A stretch of DNA of 35,182 nt from Gammaproteobacteria bacterium (GCA_030595795.1 JAUVCH010000038.1:1-35182), one strand, 5' to 3'; positions 15,675 to 24,881 are shown, counted from the stretch's first letter. Translations and numbers: made by a program. Notes: generated by a model not told the origin, from the sequence alone.

Positions 15675-16553
15675 TTGGCCACTATCATTGACGGTAAAGC
15701 ATTTTCGGCTAACTTGCGCGGCGAAATCGCCCGTAAGGTTGAATTATTAAAACAGAATCATTCGGTGACGCCAGGACTAGCAGTCGTCCTCGTGGGCGAA
15801 GACCCTGCCAGTCAGGTTTATGTGCGTAGCAATGGCAAGCAAACCGCCGAAGCTGGTATGAATTCTTATGAGCATAAACTCGATGCCGAAACCAGTCAGG
15901 CAGACTTGCTGGCCTTAATCGACCAGTTGAATAACGACCCGGACGTTCACGGTATTCTGGTGCAGCTACCTTTACCAAAGCATATCGATGAAGAGTCAGT
16001 GATCAACTCGGTTTCCGCAGATAAAGATGTCGATGGTTTTCATCTTTCCAATGTTGGCAAACTGGCGACTGGCGCCGAAGGTATCGTACCCTGCACACCG
16101 CTTGGCTCGATAATGATGCTGAAGGATTATCTCGGTGATTTATCGGGTAAAAGAGCCATAGTGGTCGGCCGATCGAATATAGTTGGAAAACCCATGGCCG
16201 CTTTATTACTGGCCGAAAGTTGTACAGTCACCATTGCGCATTCTCGTACTCAGGACTTACCCGGAGAATGTCGGCGTGCCGATATAGTTGTCGCAGCAGT
16301 TGGTCGTCCGGAAATGGTGAAAGGTGACTGGATTAAACCGGGTGCAACCGTGATTGATGTCGGCATTAACCGTATTGAGAAAGAGGATGGCGGCACGAAA
16401 CTCGTTGGTGATGTTGAGTTTGACTCTGCGGCCGAGGTTGCAGGCGCAATAACACCGGTGCCGGGCGGAGTTGGGCCAATGACTATCGCTTGTCTGTTAC
16501 ATAACACTCTGCAACAAGCCTGTCGCCTGAATAACCTCGACGTACCGGAATAA
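15675..16553 (+). CDS. folD: Methylenetetrahydrofolate dehydrogenase / cyclohydrolase (FolD)
   Basis: FolD interconverts 5,10-methylene-, methenyl- and 10-formyl-tetrahydrofolate with NADP. The 292-aa protein has the family landmarks [12 protein letters not shown] (39-50), [17 protein letters not shown], the Rossmann motif [19 protein letters not shown] and [11 protein letters not shown]. One oddity: the invariant lysine four residues after Tyr49 (E. coli Tyr50/Lys54) reads Asn53 (codon AAT at 15831-15833). In human and bacterial enzymes this lysine is needed for the cyclohydrolase step. Lys55 lies two residues on. The start is TTG at 15675 with GGGGAA upstream. The overall wording resembles alphaproteobacterial FolD, hinting at transfer. 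With Fhs it links methyl-group oxidation to formate in this locus. Confidence 0.9.
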   Translation: MATIIDGKAFSANLRGEIARKVELLKQNHSVTPGLAVVLVGEDPASQVYVRSNGKQTAEAGMNSYEHKLDAETSQADLLALIDQLNNDPDVHGILVQLPLPKHIDEESVINSVSADKDVDGFHLSNVGKLATGAEGIVPCTPLGSIMMLKDYLGDLSGKRAIVVGRSNIVGKPMAALLLAESCTVTIAHSRTQDLPGECRRADIVVAAVGRPEMVKGDWIKPGATVIDVGINRIEKEDGGTKLVGDVEFDSAAEVAGAITPVPGGVGPMTIACLLHNTLQQACRLNNLDVPE

Positions 16554-16561
16554 GATTAGTA

Positions 16562-17017
16562 ATGTCCCTGATTTTGCAGCGAAGTATGATTTTTGTCACC
16601 CTGTTGATAGCGGGACTAGTGATTTATTCGGTCTGGTATGGCATCAGGGCTGATCGATACGATGATACAGCGATACCCTACTTGGAATCGGCCTTGCCCA
16701 AATTGACCAGTTGGCAATATACGCAGCTTGAACCATTATTGTCGCCCACGGCCCGGAGCGTATTTGAAAGCGAAAAAGTCCGTTCAGCGTACCGATCTTA
16801 CAGCCGATTAGGGCAGTTTAAGTCGGCAGGCAAACCTCAGTATATGGGGAATACTTCTGAAACCAGCACGGCATTGGGTGATGTCGAAGTAATCGCATAC
16901 AAGGTGCTGATGGAACTGGACTCCGGCCCAGCGGTTATCAAAATAAATCTGGTCGCTGATGGTACCTCCTATTATGTCAACCATTTCGGCATCCAGTCTG
17001 AGATATTTGCCGACTAG
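16562..17017 (+). CDS. Membrane-anchored protein of unknown function downstream of folD
   Basis: This 151-aa product has one N-terminal hydrophobic segment (about 9-28, MIFVTLLIAGLVIYSVWYGI), then a polar, probably periplasmic domain of about 120 residues containing LTSWQYTQLEPLLSPTARSV. The shape resembles small single-domain exported proteins of the DUF4019/DUF3887 sort, but I cannot assign it. It begins 8 bases after the folD stop, so it is probably co-transcribed with it. It ends at a palindromic repeat before tmm. Confidence 0.65.
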   Translation: MSLILQRSMIFVTLLIAGLVIYSVWYGIRADRYDDTAIPYLESALPKLTSWQYTQLEPLLSPTARSVFESEKVRSAYRSYSRLGQFKSAGKPQYMGNTSETSTALGDVEVIAYKVLMELDSGPAVIKINLVADGTSYYVNHFGIQSEIFAD

Positions 17018-17025
17018 AAGGCGGA

Positions 17026-17087
17026 GTAGGAGCAACCCCTTGTGGTTGCCCGTTTTCATATCGGGCACCCACGAGGGGTGCCCCTAC
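17026..17087. repeat. MITE-like palindromic repeat between convergent genes
   Basis: The element begins GTAGG and ends CCTAC. Inside are two nested hairpins: CAACC/GGTTG (near 17033-17048) and GGGCACCC/GGGTGCCC (17063-17083). The layout resembles GTAGGGGC...GCCCCTAC palindromic repeats that are dispersed in many bacterial genomes. It lies in the gap between a plus-strand gene and tmm and may also act as a two-way terminator. Copy number cannot be judged from one window. Confidence 0.65.
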
Positions 17088-17089
17088 CT

Positions 17090-18430
17090 TTAGGTTTGCA
17101 AATAACTCTCCAACGAATCATCCAGGGCGTCTTTCCAGGGCGTATGATGCGCCGGTGCCACGCTGCCAGTGAGTGCTGATTTGTGACCGTGATCACGGAA
17201 GGTCATGATATTTTCTTTCTTGTGCTTCTTCCATTCGAAGAAAGCCTGATTAGACTCTTTGGTATCGAACGGTGGATAGTCGGTTAAAGCCATCAGATCC
17301 ATAGTGTATTGACCCTGGAATTCGATGGCAGCGTAATCGTCCGGTATCGCATCTTCGGCAGCACGCCATTTGTCGATATCTTCGTGCATTTCGGCCTGCG
17401 AGGGCACATCAAGTCGCCCGAGGATGACATCACGCGCATACCAGGCCTGGGCATCGAACATGTTAAAGGTATACCACTGATCCTGCATGGCCAGGTACAT
17501 GAGCTTGGGGTTGTGTTCCCAGACCACGCCATTATAAAGATTGACCGGGTATAGTCGGTTGTTAGTTTTTAGCTTGAGGTTCTCAGCCATGAATGGGAAG
17601 AAATGGATATAACCGGTACATAGAATAATCGCATCGATTTCCTTTTGCTTGCCGTCGATGAAGGTTGCAGTGTTCTTATCTACCTTTTTTAGCAGCGGTA
17701 CTTCTTCCCAGTTATCGGGCCACTTATAACCCATGGGTGCCGTGCGGTGTGAAACGGTAATAGACCTGGCACCATACTTCCAGCACTGCGAGCCGATATC
17801 TTCGGCTGAATACGAGGTGCCGATGATGAGAATATTTTTATCTTTGAATTCCATCGCATCGCGAAAATCGTGAGCATGCAAAACGCGACCATTAAACTGA
17901 TCGAAGCCTGGGTATTCGGGTACATTCGGGGTCGAGAAGTGACCGGAAGCGACAATAACGTGATCGAATTCTTCGGTATATTCGACCTCTTTGTCGTGAT
18001 CTTTGACGGTAACGTGAAACATACCTTCGTGTTCGTCGTAGGCAACATGGCGCACAGGAGAATTGAATCGTATCCAGCTGCGAACGCCAGATTTCTCTAC
18101 ACGGCCTTTGATGTAATCCCATAGAACCGCCCGTGGAGGGTAGGATGCGATTGGACGACCAAAGTGTTCTTCAAAAGAGTAATCGGCAAATTCCAGACCT
18201 TCCTTCGGGCCATTCGACCACAGGTAACGATACATGCTGCAATGAACGGCTTCGCCGTGTTCATCTAGCCCGGTACGCCAGGTGTAATTCCACAGTCCGC
18301 CCCAGTCAGATTGCTTCTCGAAGCAGACGATATCGGGAATATCGGCACCTTTCTCCTTGGCTGACTGAAATGCTCTTAACTGGGCCAGACCGCTGGGGCC
18401 TGCGCCAATAATTGCTACGCGTTTGGACAT
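17090..18430 (-). CDS. tmm: Trimethylamine monooxygenase (bacterial flavin monooxygenase)
   Basis: Tmm is an FAD/NADPH monooxygenase that oxidises trimethylamine to TMAO in the cytoplasm. The protein closely follows Methylophaga bFMO/Tmm from memory: FAD motif [18 protein letters not shown] near the N-terminus, [27 protein letters not shown], the FMO signature [25 protein letters not shown] motif [49 protein letters not shown] and [14 protein letters not shown]. The start is ATG at 18430 (446 aa) with GGAGGAAC 6 bases ahead. An upstream in-frame TTG would place that ribosome site inside the gene. It is monocistronic and divergent from the XRE-cupin regulator, which probably controls it. Its product TMAO is the substrate of Tdm. 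Confidence 0.95.
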   Translation of the reverse strand: MSKRVAIIGAGPSGLAQLRAFQSAKEKGADIPDIVCFEKQSDWGGLWNYTWRTGLDEHGEAVHCSMYRYLWSNGPKEGLEFADYSFEEHFGRPIASYPPRAVLWDYIKGRVEKSGVRSWIRFNSPVRHVAYDEHEGMFHVTVKDHDKEVEYTEEFDHVIVASGHFSTPNVPEYPGFDQFNGRVLHAHDFRDAMEFKDKNILIIGTSYSAEDIGSQCWKYGARSITVSHRTAPMGYKWPDNWEEVPLLKKVDKNTATFIDGKQKEIDAIILCTGYIHFFPFMAENLKLKTNNRLYPVNLYNGVVWEHNPKLMYLAMQDQWYTFNMFDAQAWYARDVILGRLDVPSQAEMHEDIDKWRAAEDAIPDDYAAIEFQGQYTMDLMALTDYPPFDTKESNQAFFEWKKHKKENIMTFRDHGHKSALTGSVAPAHHTPWKDALDDSLESYLQT

Positions 18431-18741
18431 ATTATGTTCCTCCGAATTCAATGATGATTATCTTTAATAGCATGACTAATTTAGGTGGTCGACGCAAGCT
18501 GTAGTGTTGTGGGATATACGAAGAGGAGGGGGAGACTGAATTCCTGTTGAATTTAACAAACGCAAGCCAGTAATAAGCGTACATCGAAATTGCCATTAGT
18601 GGCTGGTTGATGGTTTGTCTCTTCTATAGATGGAAAATAGTGGATGAAGGTATGCCGATGCAAGTTTTCCTGATTATGATTTTTTTTGTTATGCTAATCG
18701 AAACCCCTATACAACATTGATACAGGACGGAGCAGGTAATT
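18431..18741. promoter_or_regulatory. Divergent promoter region of tmm and the XRE-cupin regulator
   Basis: This 311-base AT-rich gap has no gene. TTTCCTGAT at 18666-18674 matches one half of the operator-like palindrome found downstream of the regulator (19373-19389), suggesting autoregulation. A run of T's and GTTATGCTAATCG follows, then GGACGGAGCAGG, the ribosome binding site of the regulator gene. The tmm side has GGAGG next to its ATG. No clear -10/-35 pair is called. Confidence 0.5.
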
Positions 18742-19359
18742 TTGAGTACAGATAAATCTGAAGATGGCGGTATAGAGCAGAACTCTACCAAATCGCTGGA
18801 GGTTGCCATCGGCCGTCAGGTTCGCGGCTTTCGTAAGCGACTTAACCTGACCGTTGCCAATGTTGCCAAGCAGGCACAACTGTCATCAGGTATGTTGTCG
18901 AAAATAGAGAACGGTTTAACCTCGCCTTCGTTGGCGACATTGGATTCACTCGCCAATGCTTTACATGTGCCGGTTACCGCGCTCTTTCGAGGCTATGAAG
19001 AGCAACGCGATGTGACCGTGATTAAAGCGGGTGAAGGCTTGCCGATTGAGCGTCGCGGCTCTGGTGCTGGGCATGAGTATCGTTTACTGGGTCACACCAT
19101 TGGTAAGCCTTATACGATCGAACCTTATGTCATCACAATATCTGATTTGTCCGAGGTTTTTCCGGTTTTCCAGCACGCGGGTACTGAACTGATCTACATG
19201 CTGGAAGGCAGGGTGACCTATCGGCATGGCGACAGGAATTATTTACTAGAGCCCGGAGACTCGATGTTTTTCGATGCCGAAGCGTCGCATGGCCCTGATG
19301 AAATTCTCGAATTACCCTGTCGATATCTGTCGATAATCGTCTCGCAATCTGCCGACTAA
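18742..19359 (+). CDS. XRE-family regulator with cupin domain
   Basis: This 205-aa transcription factor has an N-terminal HTH_3 domain (about 26-85, with LTVANVAKQAQLSSGMLSKI) and a C-terminal cupin_2 barrel (about 130-200, with HAGTELIYMLEGRVTYRHGD and LEPGDSMFFDAEASHGPDEI). The His/Glu metal residues of the cupin appear kept (His in FQHAGTE, Glu in LEGRV, His in ASHGP). Regulators of this build (PuuR-like) often respond to small amines or amino-acid derivatives. It is divergent from tmm and leads module 2, so it is the likely switch for TMA use. The start is TTG with a good GGAG-type site upstream; the next gene starts 114 bases later behind its own promoter. Confidence 0.88.
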   Translation: MSTDKSEDGGIEQNSTKSLEVAIGRQVRGFRKRLNLTVANVAKQAQLSSGMLSKIENGLTSPSLATLDSLANALHVPVTALFRGYEEQRDVTVIKAGEGLPIERRGSGAGHEYRLLGHTIGKPYTIEPYVITISDLSEVFPVFQHAGTELIYMLEGRVTYRHGDRNYLLEPGDSMFFDAEASHGPDEILELPCRYLSIIVSQSAD

Positions 19360-19372
19360 CCATCTTTTTAAA

Positions 19373-19389
19373 GTTTCCTATCAGGAAAC
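19373..19389. promoter_or_regulatory. Candidate XRE-cupin operator
   Basis: GTTTCCTATCAGGAAAC is a perfect 7-bp inverted repeat around ATC. It lies 16-32 bases upstream of a TTGACA -35 box and just after the regulator gene. A half-site match (TTTCCTGAT) occurs in the regulator's own upstream region. Ownership by the XRE-cupin protein is inferred from these two positions. Confidence 0.55.
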
Positions 19390-19404
19390 ATTATTTCATA
19401 ACAG

Positions 19405-19433
19405 TTGACAGACTTTTAACCCTCTAGTAGGCT
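19405..19433 (+). promoter_or_regulatory. Sigma-70-like promoter of module 2
   Basis: A perfect TTGACA (19405-19410) is followed after 17 bases by TAGGCT (19428-19433), a poor -10. The transcript would start about 35 bases before the MgsA-like ATG. The strong -35 with weak -10 fits a promoter under activator or repressor control from the adjacent palindrome. Confidence 0.5.
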
Positions 19434-19473
19434 TGCGCTTCACTTTCAAAAGAGTTTTTTCGGGGGCGAAATC

Positions 19474-20376
19474 ATGTGTGGTATAGCTGGGGTTTTATAT
19501 AAACAAGAAGGCGCGCACGATATTGGTAAGACGCTTATCAATATGCTGGATGGCTGTCAGCACCGCGGTCCGGATAGCACCGGTTTCGCGCTGTACGGCG
19601 ACGAAAAAGAGCAATTGCAATTGCGATTTATCGTTCCTACCGAAGAAGTTTCGAGAAAAAAGGCGATTGAAAATATTGGCGTGTTACTCGCTAAACACGG
19701 TGCCACCATCGATAGCGAACAGTCTATTGGTTGCTCCTATCAAATTTCGGTTAATTTTGATGGCGATTTGCATGCTTTTACGAAGGATATAGAAGAACAC
19801 GCGAAACTGGTTTCGGTTGGCCATACCCTCGACATTATTAAAGACGATGGCACGGCGCAGGAAGTCGACGCGACTTACAATGTCGCGGCAGTAAAAGGCA
19901 CCCACGCAATCGGCCATGTTCGGCTCGCGACAGAATCTGCGGTTCGACCCGAGGCAGCCCACCCATTCTGGGCGACCGGTTTTGAAGACATTGCCATCGT
20001 GCACAATGGTCAGATCACCAATTACTGGAAAATGCGTCGCCGTCTCGAGCGTCGTGATTTCACCTTCCATACCGACAACGATAGCGAATTGGTAGCGGTT
20101 TATCTGGCCGATAAACTGGCGCAGGGTGAAACCCTTGATAGTGTTCTGGAAACCGCCATCGACGACCTCGACGGTACATTCTCATTCCTGGTTTCGACCC
20201 AAAACGAGATTGGTTACGCGAAAGATCATCTCGCAGCCAAGCCAATGGTTTTATTCGAAACTGACGAGATGATTGCGATCGCTTCTGAGGAAGTTAGTTT
20301 AAACCGCCTGTTTCCAGGCCAGTCTATTACCTCAACCGAACCAGCGCCGGGAACATTTCAAACATGGTCAAGATAG
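19474..20376 (+). CDS. Class II glutamine amidotransferase subunit, MgsA/GlxB-like (module 2)
   Basis: This 300-aa paralogue of the module 1 amidotransferase has Cys2 as nucleophile (MCGIAGVLYKQEG), HRGPDSTGFALYG, GTHAIGHVRLATESAV, HNGQITNYW and TDNDSELVAV. It takes the gamma-amide of glutamine or a gamma-glutamyl amide as substrate and works with the GXGXG and FMN domains encoded next. The two copies keep the same motifs throughout, so they come from a duplication of the whole set. Its end overlaps the next gene by 13 bases, exactly as in module 1. The ribosome binding site is GGGGGCGAAATC. Most likely the MgsA subunit of N-methylglutamate synthase, given the GmaS-type ligase in this operon. 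Confidence 0.85.
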   Translation: MCGIAGVLYKQEGAHDIGKTLINMLDGCQHRGPDSTGFALYGDEKEQLQLRFIVPTEEVSRKKAIENIGVLLAKHGATIDSEQSIGCSYQISVNFDGDLHAFTKDIEEHAKLVSVGHTLDIIKDDGTAQEVDATYNVAAVKGTHAIGHVRLATESAVRPEAAHPFWATGFEDIAIVHNGQITNYWKMRRRLERRDFTFHTDNDSELVAVYLADKLAQGETLDSVLETAIDDLDGTFSFLVSTQNEIGYAKDHLAAKPMVLFETDEMIAIASEEVSLNRLFPGQSITSTEPAPGTFQTWSR

Positions 20377-22340
20377 ATTTAAGCCAATCTAACATCACGG
20401 ACGCGAATAATCGAATTCGTGAATGTGGCCAAAATGGTCAGGATGTCGAAATAATCAACCCCGATGCGCGCCATAATATCGGCGTTGGTCTGGTTGATCC
20501 GATAAAGGTAAGCATTAAGGGTTCTGCTGGTTATTTCTGTGGTGGCCTGTCACATGGTGCACATTATGAAATCGAGCACAATGCTGGCTGGGCGGTTGGC
20601 GACAATATTTATTCTGGCTCGGTCGTGGTCGGCGGTAATGCTGGTGCGATAGCCGGTGTTGCAATACGTGGCGCGGAAATTGTCGTGCGAGGCAACATGG
20701 GTAGCCGTGCCGGTCAGGTAATGAAAGCGGGTACTTTGTGTTGTGGCGGCAATGCGGCTTTTATGGCTGGTTATATGATGTACGGCGGTCGTATTATTAT
20801 CCTCGGCGATGCCGCAGAAAAACTCGGCTCGGATATGAGCGCAGGAGAAATATTTGTCGGTGGTAAAATCAAAAGCCTGGGAAGCGACACCATGGTTGTC
20901 GATATGGAAGCAGGCGAACGCGACGATGTTATGGAATTCCTTGATCGCTATAAAATGAAATTCTCTGGTGAATTCACTAAAGTTGTGAATGCTGGTAAAA
21001 AACTTCGTTACGCTAATGCCGAGCCACGCACGCGTCCACAGCCTTTCTTTGTCTCGTCGAAGTCTTCGAATTACTGGAACCCCAAAGTTCAGGAAGATAT
21101 CTGGATTAAGGGCGAAGTCGGGCGTTATCGGATTCGCGGCTATGGGGCATCAAAGCCGGTGCCACATCTAAACGATATTGCCTTTGTTAAAGATGTCTCG
21201 AAATTGACCACTAGCCCTGATGACCTGAAAGACATTAATTTAAAAACCACTGTCGGTGGCCGTTACGGCGCTAAACCAATTAGCCTGTCGATGCCGGTAA
21301 TGATTGCGCCAATGAGCTTTGGCGCGCTAAGCCGCAAAGTTAAAATCGCGTTAGCGCGTGCCTCGCGATTGTCGGGCATTTCAGAAAATACCGGTGAAGG
21401 CGGCATGCTCGATGAGCAACGCGCCGAAGCCGATCAGTTGATATTCCAATGCCTGTCGGGTCGTCTGGGCTGGAATGTGAAGGACATGCAACGCGCCGAT
21501 GCAATCGAGATTTATATCTCGCAGGGCGCTAAACCGGGCCTCGGTGGACAGTTGATGGCGAAGAAAGTGACCCCCGAACTCGCTGCGATTCGCGGCATTC
21601 CTCAGGGTATCGATTTACGCTCGCCATCGCGCCATCCTGACGTACTCGGTGCGGATGATCTGGTCATTAAGGTCGAAGAATTTCGTGAGGTCACCGGTCA
21701 TAAAGTCCCATTAGGTATCAAGATGGGTGCCGGGCGGGTTAATGATGATATCAAGATCGCCTACAAGGATGGCTTCGACTTTGTCGAGCTTGATGGGCTC
21801 CAGGGTTCTACCGGTGCTGCCAGTACTGAAGTACTGGAGAACGTCGGAATTCCAACTCTGTCAGCGGTTCAGGAAGCCATCGATGGTTTGAAAGAAATTG
21901 ACGCCAAAGACGACATGGATTTAGTAATGATGGGCGGCATTAAGGATGGTGTCGACGTGGTCAAAATGCTCGCTCTCGGCGCGTCCTGTACCTCGGTCGG
22001 TACCTCGGCGATTATCGCCGGCGGTTGTATTGCCTGTATGCAATGCCATGTCGGTAGCTGTCCGGTTGGCATTGCTACTCAGGATAAAGAACACGAGGCG
22101 CGTTACGATCTGGATCTCCAGGCCGAAAACATGCATCGATATTTCGAATCGCTGCGCTGGCAGATTGCCGCGATCACCAGGGCACTCGGTTACGACGATG
22201 TACACAAGGTCGGTCGTGATGACCTGGTTGCGTTAACGCCCGAAGCAGCGGATATAACCGGCCTGCCGTATCACCCGGAATATCGAAGTAATCCACAACC
22301 AGCAATAGGTCTGGAAGTATTAAGCAGGAAGGCGGGTTAA
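20364..22340 (+). CDS. Fused GXGXG and FMN glutamate synthase-like subunit, MgsB-MgsC (module 2)
   Basis: This 658-aa protein joins the two subunits that are separate in module 1. Residues about 35-200 form the GXGXG helix (AGYFCGGLSHGAHYEIEHNA, MMYGGRIIILGDAAEKLGSD). Residues about 235-655 form the FMN barrel, with APMSFGALSRK (315-325), TGEGGM (343-348), KPGLGGQLMAKKV and GGIKDGVDVVKMLALGA. The iron-sulfur cysteines are 555, 561 and 566 in the standard C-x5-C-x4-C, with an extra Cys558. FMN-site GGTGA is GSTGA here (481-485). Fusion order is the natural GltB order reversed (GXGXG first), so it is a true joining, not an uncut GltB. It is followed by the reductase gene after 2 bases; clearly one operon. 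Confidence 0.87.
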   Translation: MVKIDLSQSNITDANNRIRECGQNGQDVEIINPDARHNIGVGLVDPIKVSIKGSAGYFCGGLSHGAHYEIEHNAGWAVGDNIYSGSVVVGGNAGAIAGVAIRGAEIVVRGNMGSRAGQVMKAGTLCCGGNAAFMAGYMMYGGRIIILGDAAEKLGSDMSAGEIFVGGKIKSLGSDTMVVDMEAGERDDVMEFLDRYKMKFSGEFTKVVNAGKKLRYANAEPRTRPQPFFVSSKSSNYWNPKVQEDIWIKGEVGRYRIRGYGASKPVPHLNDIAFVKDVSKLTTSPDDLKDINLKTTVGGRYGAKPISLSMPVMIAPMSFGALSRKVKIALARASRLSGISENTGEGGMLDEQRAEADQLIFQCLSGRLGWNVKDMQRADAIEIYISQGAKPGLGGQLMAKKVTPELAAIRGIPQGIDLRSPSRHPDVLGADDLVIKVEEFREVTGHKVPLGIKMGAGRVNDDIKIAYKDGFDFVELDGLQGSTGAASTEVLENVGIPTLSAVQEAIDGLKEIDAKDDMDLVMMGGIKDGVDVVKMLALGASCTSVGTSAIIAGGCIACMQCHVGSCPVGIATQDKEHEARYDLDLQAENMHRYFESLRWQIAAITRALGYDDVHKVGRDDLVALTPEAADITGLPYHPEYRSNPQPAIGLEVLSRKAG

Positions 22341-22342
22341 TC

Positions 22343-24853
22343 ATGGCGCTACTCAATTCAGAATTCTCTATTACCGCGACACCCGACCTGCAGGATGACC
22401 GGTCCGATATTCATTTTGTGCCAGCACCCTGCCAGGTAGCCTGCCCAGTGGGGACCGATGCACCTTCATATATCGGTTACATCTGGGAGGGTAAAAACGA
22501 GGAAGCACTGGAATCCATTATGGCGACCAATCCTTTCAGCGCGATCTGTGGCCGAGTTTGTGATGCGCCCTGCGAGCCCGCCTGTCGGCGTGCCGATAGC
22601 GATGGTGCAATTGCGATTCGTAATTTGAAGCGCTATGTACTCGATACCCTGGGGCCGGGTTATGCACTGCCACCGGTTGCAGTGACTCAGGAAAAGACGA
22701 TTGCTATCGTCGGTGCCGGCCCAGCTGGTTTAACCGCAGCCCACGATTTGGCAGAAGCTGGTTACGAAGTACACGTCCACGAAGCGAGTAATAAACTTGG
22801 TGGCATGATGTTTTGGGGCATACCCCGGTTTCGTTTGCCCGAAGGCGTCGTGCAACAGGATATTGACCGAATCACTGGTCATTGTCCGGGTATTAAAATT
22901 CACTTGAAATCTGCCCTTGGTGAGCAGGTGACACTGGCGGAATTAAAACAAAAGCACGATGCGGTATTACTGTCCATCGGTGCCTTCGTAGGCAAGAAAA
23001 TGGAAGTCCCCGGTGAGGCTGATCCGTACGTACAGGACGGTGTCGGTTTCCTCTATCGCATTAACGCTGGCGAACGCCCGACATTACCCGAAACAGTATT
23101 GGTCATCGGTGGTGGTGACGTATCGATGGATGCCTGTCGTGTCGCGATACGCATGCCGGGCGTGAAAAACGTCAAGGTAATTTATCGCCGCGATGCCGAA
23201 GGTATGCCTGCGCGTAAAGAAGAATTGCAAGGTGCCATCGACGAAGGTATCGAAATTGTCTACAACACCCAGCCGGTCGAAGTCATCGATGGCAAGGCCT
23301 TACGTTGTATCCGCACCGAAATGGGCGAACCGGGCGAGGATGGTCGTCGTCGTCCGGTCAATGTCGAAGGTTCAGAGCACGATATCGAATGCGGCCTGGT
23401 GATTGCTGCGGTTGGTCAAAAAGCCGAATGCGCGGATCTCGATGAGTCGGGTTTGATGGAATGGGATCAGGTGAAAACCAGCTTCGAAGGTATGGTCACC
23501 AAAGACCCGATGGTGTTTGGCGCGGGTGATGGTGCATTCGGCGGGTCTACTATTGTCGAAGCGATGCACCATGGTCATCGTGCGGCTTACTATATGAAGG
23601 CTTATTTGCAAGGTAACGATAAGCCACTGTCTTATCAAACGCCTTATCGCACACGACGCGTGCCGATTTGTAATGACCCCGATTGGGAACTCAACCCACG
23701 GGTTCATCAACAGTTTCATGGTCTGGGCCAGGTTCCAGTCGACTTCCCGGAAATTGAATCGACCTATAACGCCGAGGAAGCCAAAAGCGAGGCAGCACGC
23801 TGCTTTCGTTGCGACGCCGAAACCGGTTCTGGTGACTACACGGTCGGTAGCCGAGAGTCGATTTTTGCCATGGCGCGACTCTCACCTTTTGATACCGATA
23901 AACAGGTGAGTATTCTGGATAAACGTCTGGAAAATCGTGACGATCCATTCGGTGAAGACCATTTGCCGACGCTGGACGATCTGGTGTTCCTGCCCGCGAA
24001 TCTGTCACGGCTGGTTATAGATCCCTATCGCGAAAGCTGTAAGACGGTAACCAACCTGGGTGCGATTAAAAGCGTTAAGATGGATATTCCATTTACGGTG
24101 ACCGGCCTGGACGATGCACCGAGTGAAATTCGTGAGTCTTATGCGAAGGCGATAGCCGAACACGGTGCGGCCTACATCGGGCAAAAGCCAATTGGTGGAT
24201 CCGCCAAATGGATTCAAATCGTTGAAGGAATTGCGAATACTAGTGCGGATGGTATTTTATTTAAGGCTGATGACGCTATTGCAGCGGGACAGGTGGCACG
24301 TGCCTCCGATAATCAACCGGCTGGTTTGCTGGTTAATAAGGCTAATCTGGAAAAGGCGATACCCTTTGCACTGGAGCAGAAGTTAGACTTCCTGTTACTC
24401 GATTCAAGTGATGGTTTACCAGGGCTCGGTGGAGAATTAGCCGGTGCCCCCGATATTTCGATCCTGAGTCAGGCAGTTTCGCAATTACGTGCCTTAAACA
24501 GTGAAGAAGAAGTCGACCTGATTTATTTTGGCGGTTTGCGTACTGGCACCGACGGTGCCAAAATATTAGCGCTGGGTGCGAAGGCGATAACCCTGGGTGC
24601 AGCGGCTGCGCTTGCACTAGGGGCCGATGTCTCGACCGGCGAGCCGGTTTACCAGGCTAACTTAACGGCGCAAGAACGCGACCAGCGTAGCTCGAATCTG
24701 TTACTGGCGTTCAATGCCGAGTCGTCGATGATGGCGCGATGTACTGGTAAAACTAATGTTCAGAACCTGGAGCCGGAAGACCTCCGTGCATTTACACTAG
24801 CGGTATCACGCGCTGCCAGGGTACCGATGGCTGGCAGTTTGAATCAACACTAA
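22343..24853 (+). CDS. GltD-type FAD reductase fused to a degenerate MgsC-like domain
   Basis: Residues 1 to about 495 are a glutamate synthase small subunit-type reductase. [4Fe-4S] cysteines are C30/C34 and C69/C73/C77/C81, the FAD motif is GAGPAGLTAAHDLAEAGYEV (124-143), the NADPH motif is VIGGGDVSMDACRVAIR (254-270), and a second FAD motif is GAGDGAFGGSTIVEAMHHG. A CFRC pair lies at 487/490. Residues about 525-836 align by eye with MgsC: TLDDLVFLPANLSRLVIDPY at the start and LEPEDLRAFTLAVSRAARVP at the end. They lack the SGEGG and GGTGA FMN motifs and all cluster cysteines, so this half is probably non-catalytic and may dock to the synthase. Electrons from NADPH would pass to the fused MgsBC protein. 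Usual GltD is about 470 aa, so the extension is large. Confidence 0.85.
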   Translation: MALLNSEFSITATPDLQDDRSDIHFVPAPCQVACPVGTDAPSYIGYIWEGKNEEALESIMATNPFSAICGRVCDAPCEPACRRADSDGAIAIRNLKRYVLDTLGPGYALPPVAVTQEKTIAIVGAGPAGLTAAHDLAEAGYEVHVHEASNKLGGMMFWGIPRFRLPEGVVQQDIDRITGHCPGIKIHLKSALGEQVTLAELKQKHDAVLLSIGAFVGKKMEVPGEADPYVQDGVGFLYRINAGERPTLPETVLVIGGGDVSMDACRVAIRMPGVKNVKVIYRRDAEGMPARKEELQGAIDEGIEIVYNTQPVEVIDGKALRCIRTEMGEPGEDGRRRPVNVEGSEHDIECGLVIAAVGQKAECADLDESGLMEWDQVKTSFEGMVTKDPMVFGAGDGAFGGSTIVEAMHHGHRAAYYMKAYLQGNDKPLSYQTPYRTRRVPICNDPDWELNPRVHQQFHGLGQVPVDFPEIESTYNAEEAKSEAARCFRCDAETGSGDYTVGSRESIFAMARLSPFDTDKQVSILDKRLENRDDPFGEDHLPTLDDLVFLPANLSRLVIDPYRESCKTVTNLGAIKSVKMDIPFTVTGLDDAPSEIRESYAKAIAEHGAAYIGQKPIGGSAKWIQIVEGIANTSADGILFKADDAIAAGQVARASDNQPAGLLVNKANLEKAIPFALEQKLDFLLLDSSDGLPGLGGELAGAPDISILSQAVSQLRALNSEEEVDLIYFGGLRTGTDGAKILALGAKAITLGAAAALALGADVSTGEPVYQANLTAQERDQRSSNLLLAFNAESSMMARCTGKTNVQNLEPEDLRAFTLAVSRAARVPMAGSLNQH

Positions 24854-24881
24854 TCTAATACAGGAAAAGAGGGCTAACAAA

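Noticed and set aside
18431..18451. Longer tmm start at an upstream TTG (seven extra residues)
   Set aside because: The GGAGG ribosome site lies inside that extension and is ideally placed for the ATG at 18430, which also matches the known Tmm N-terminus.
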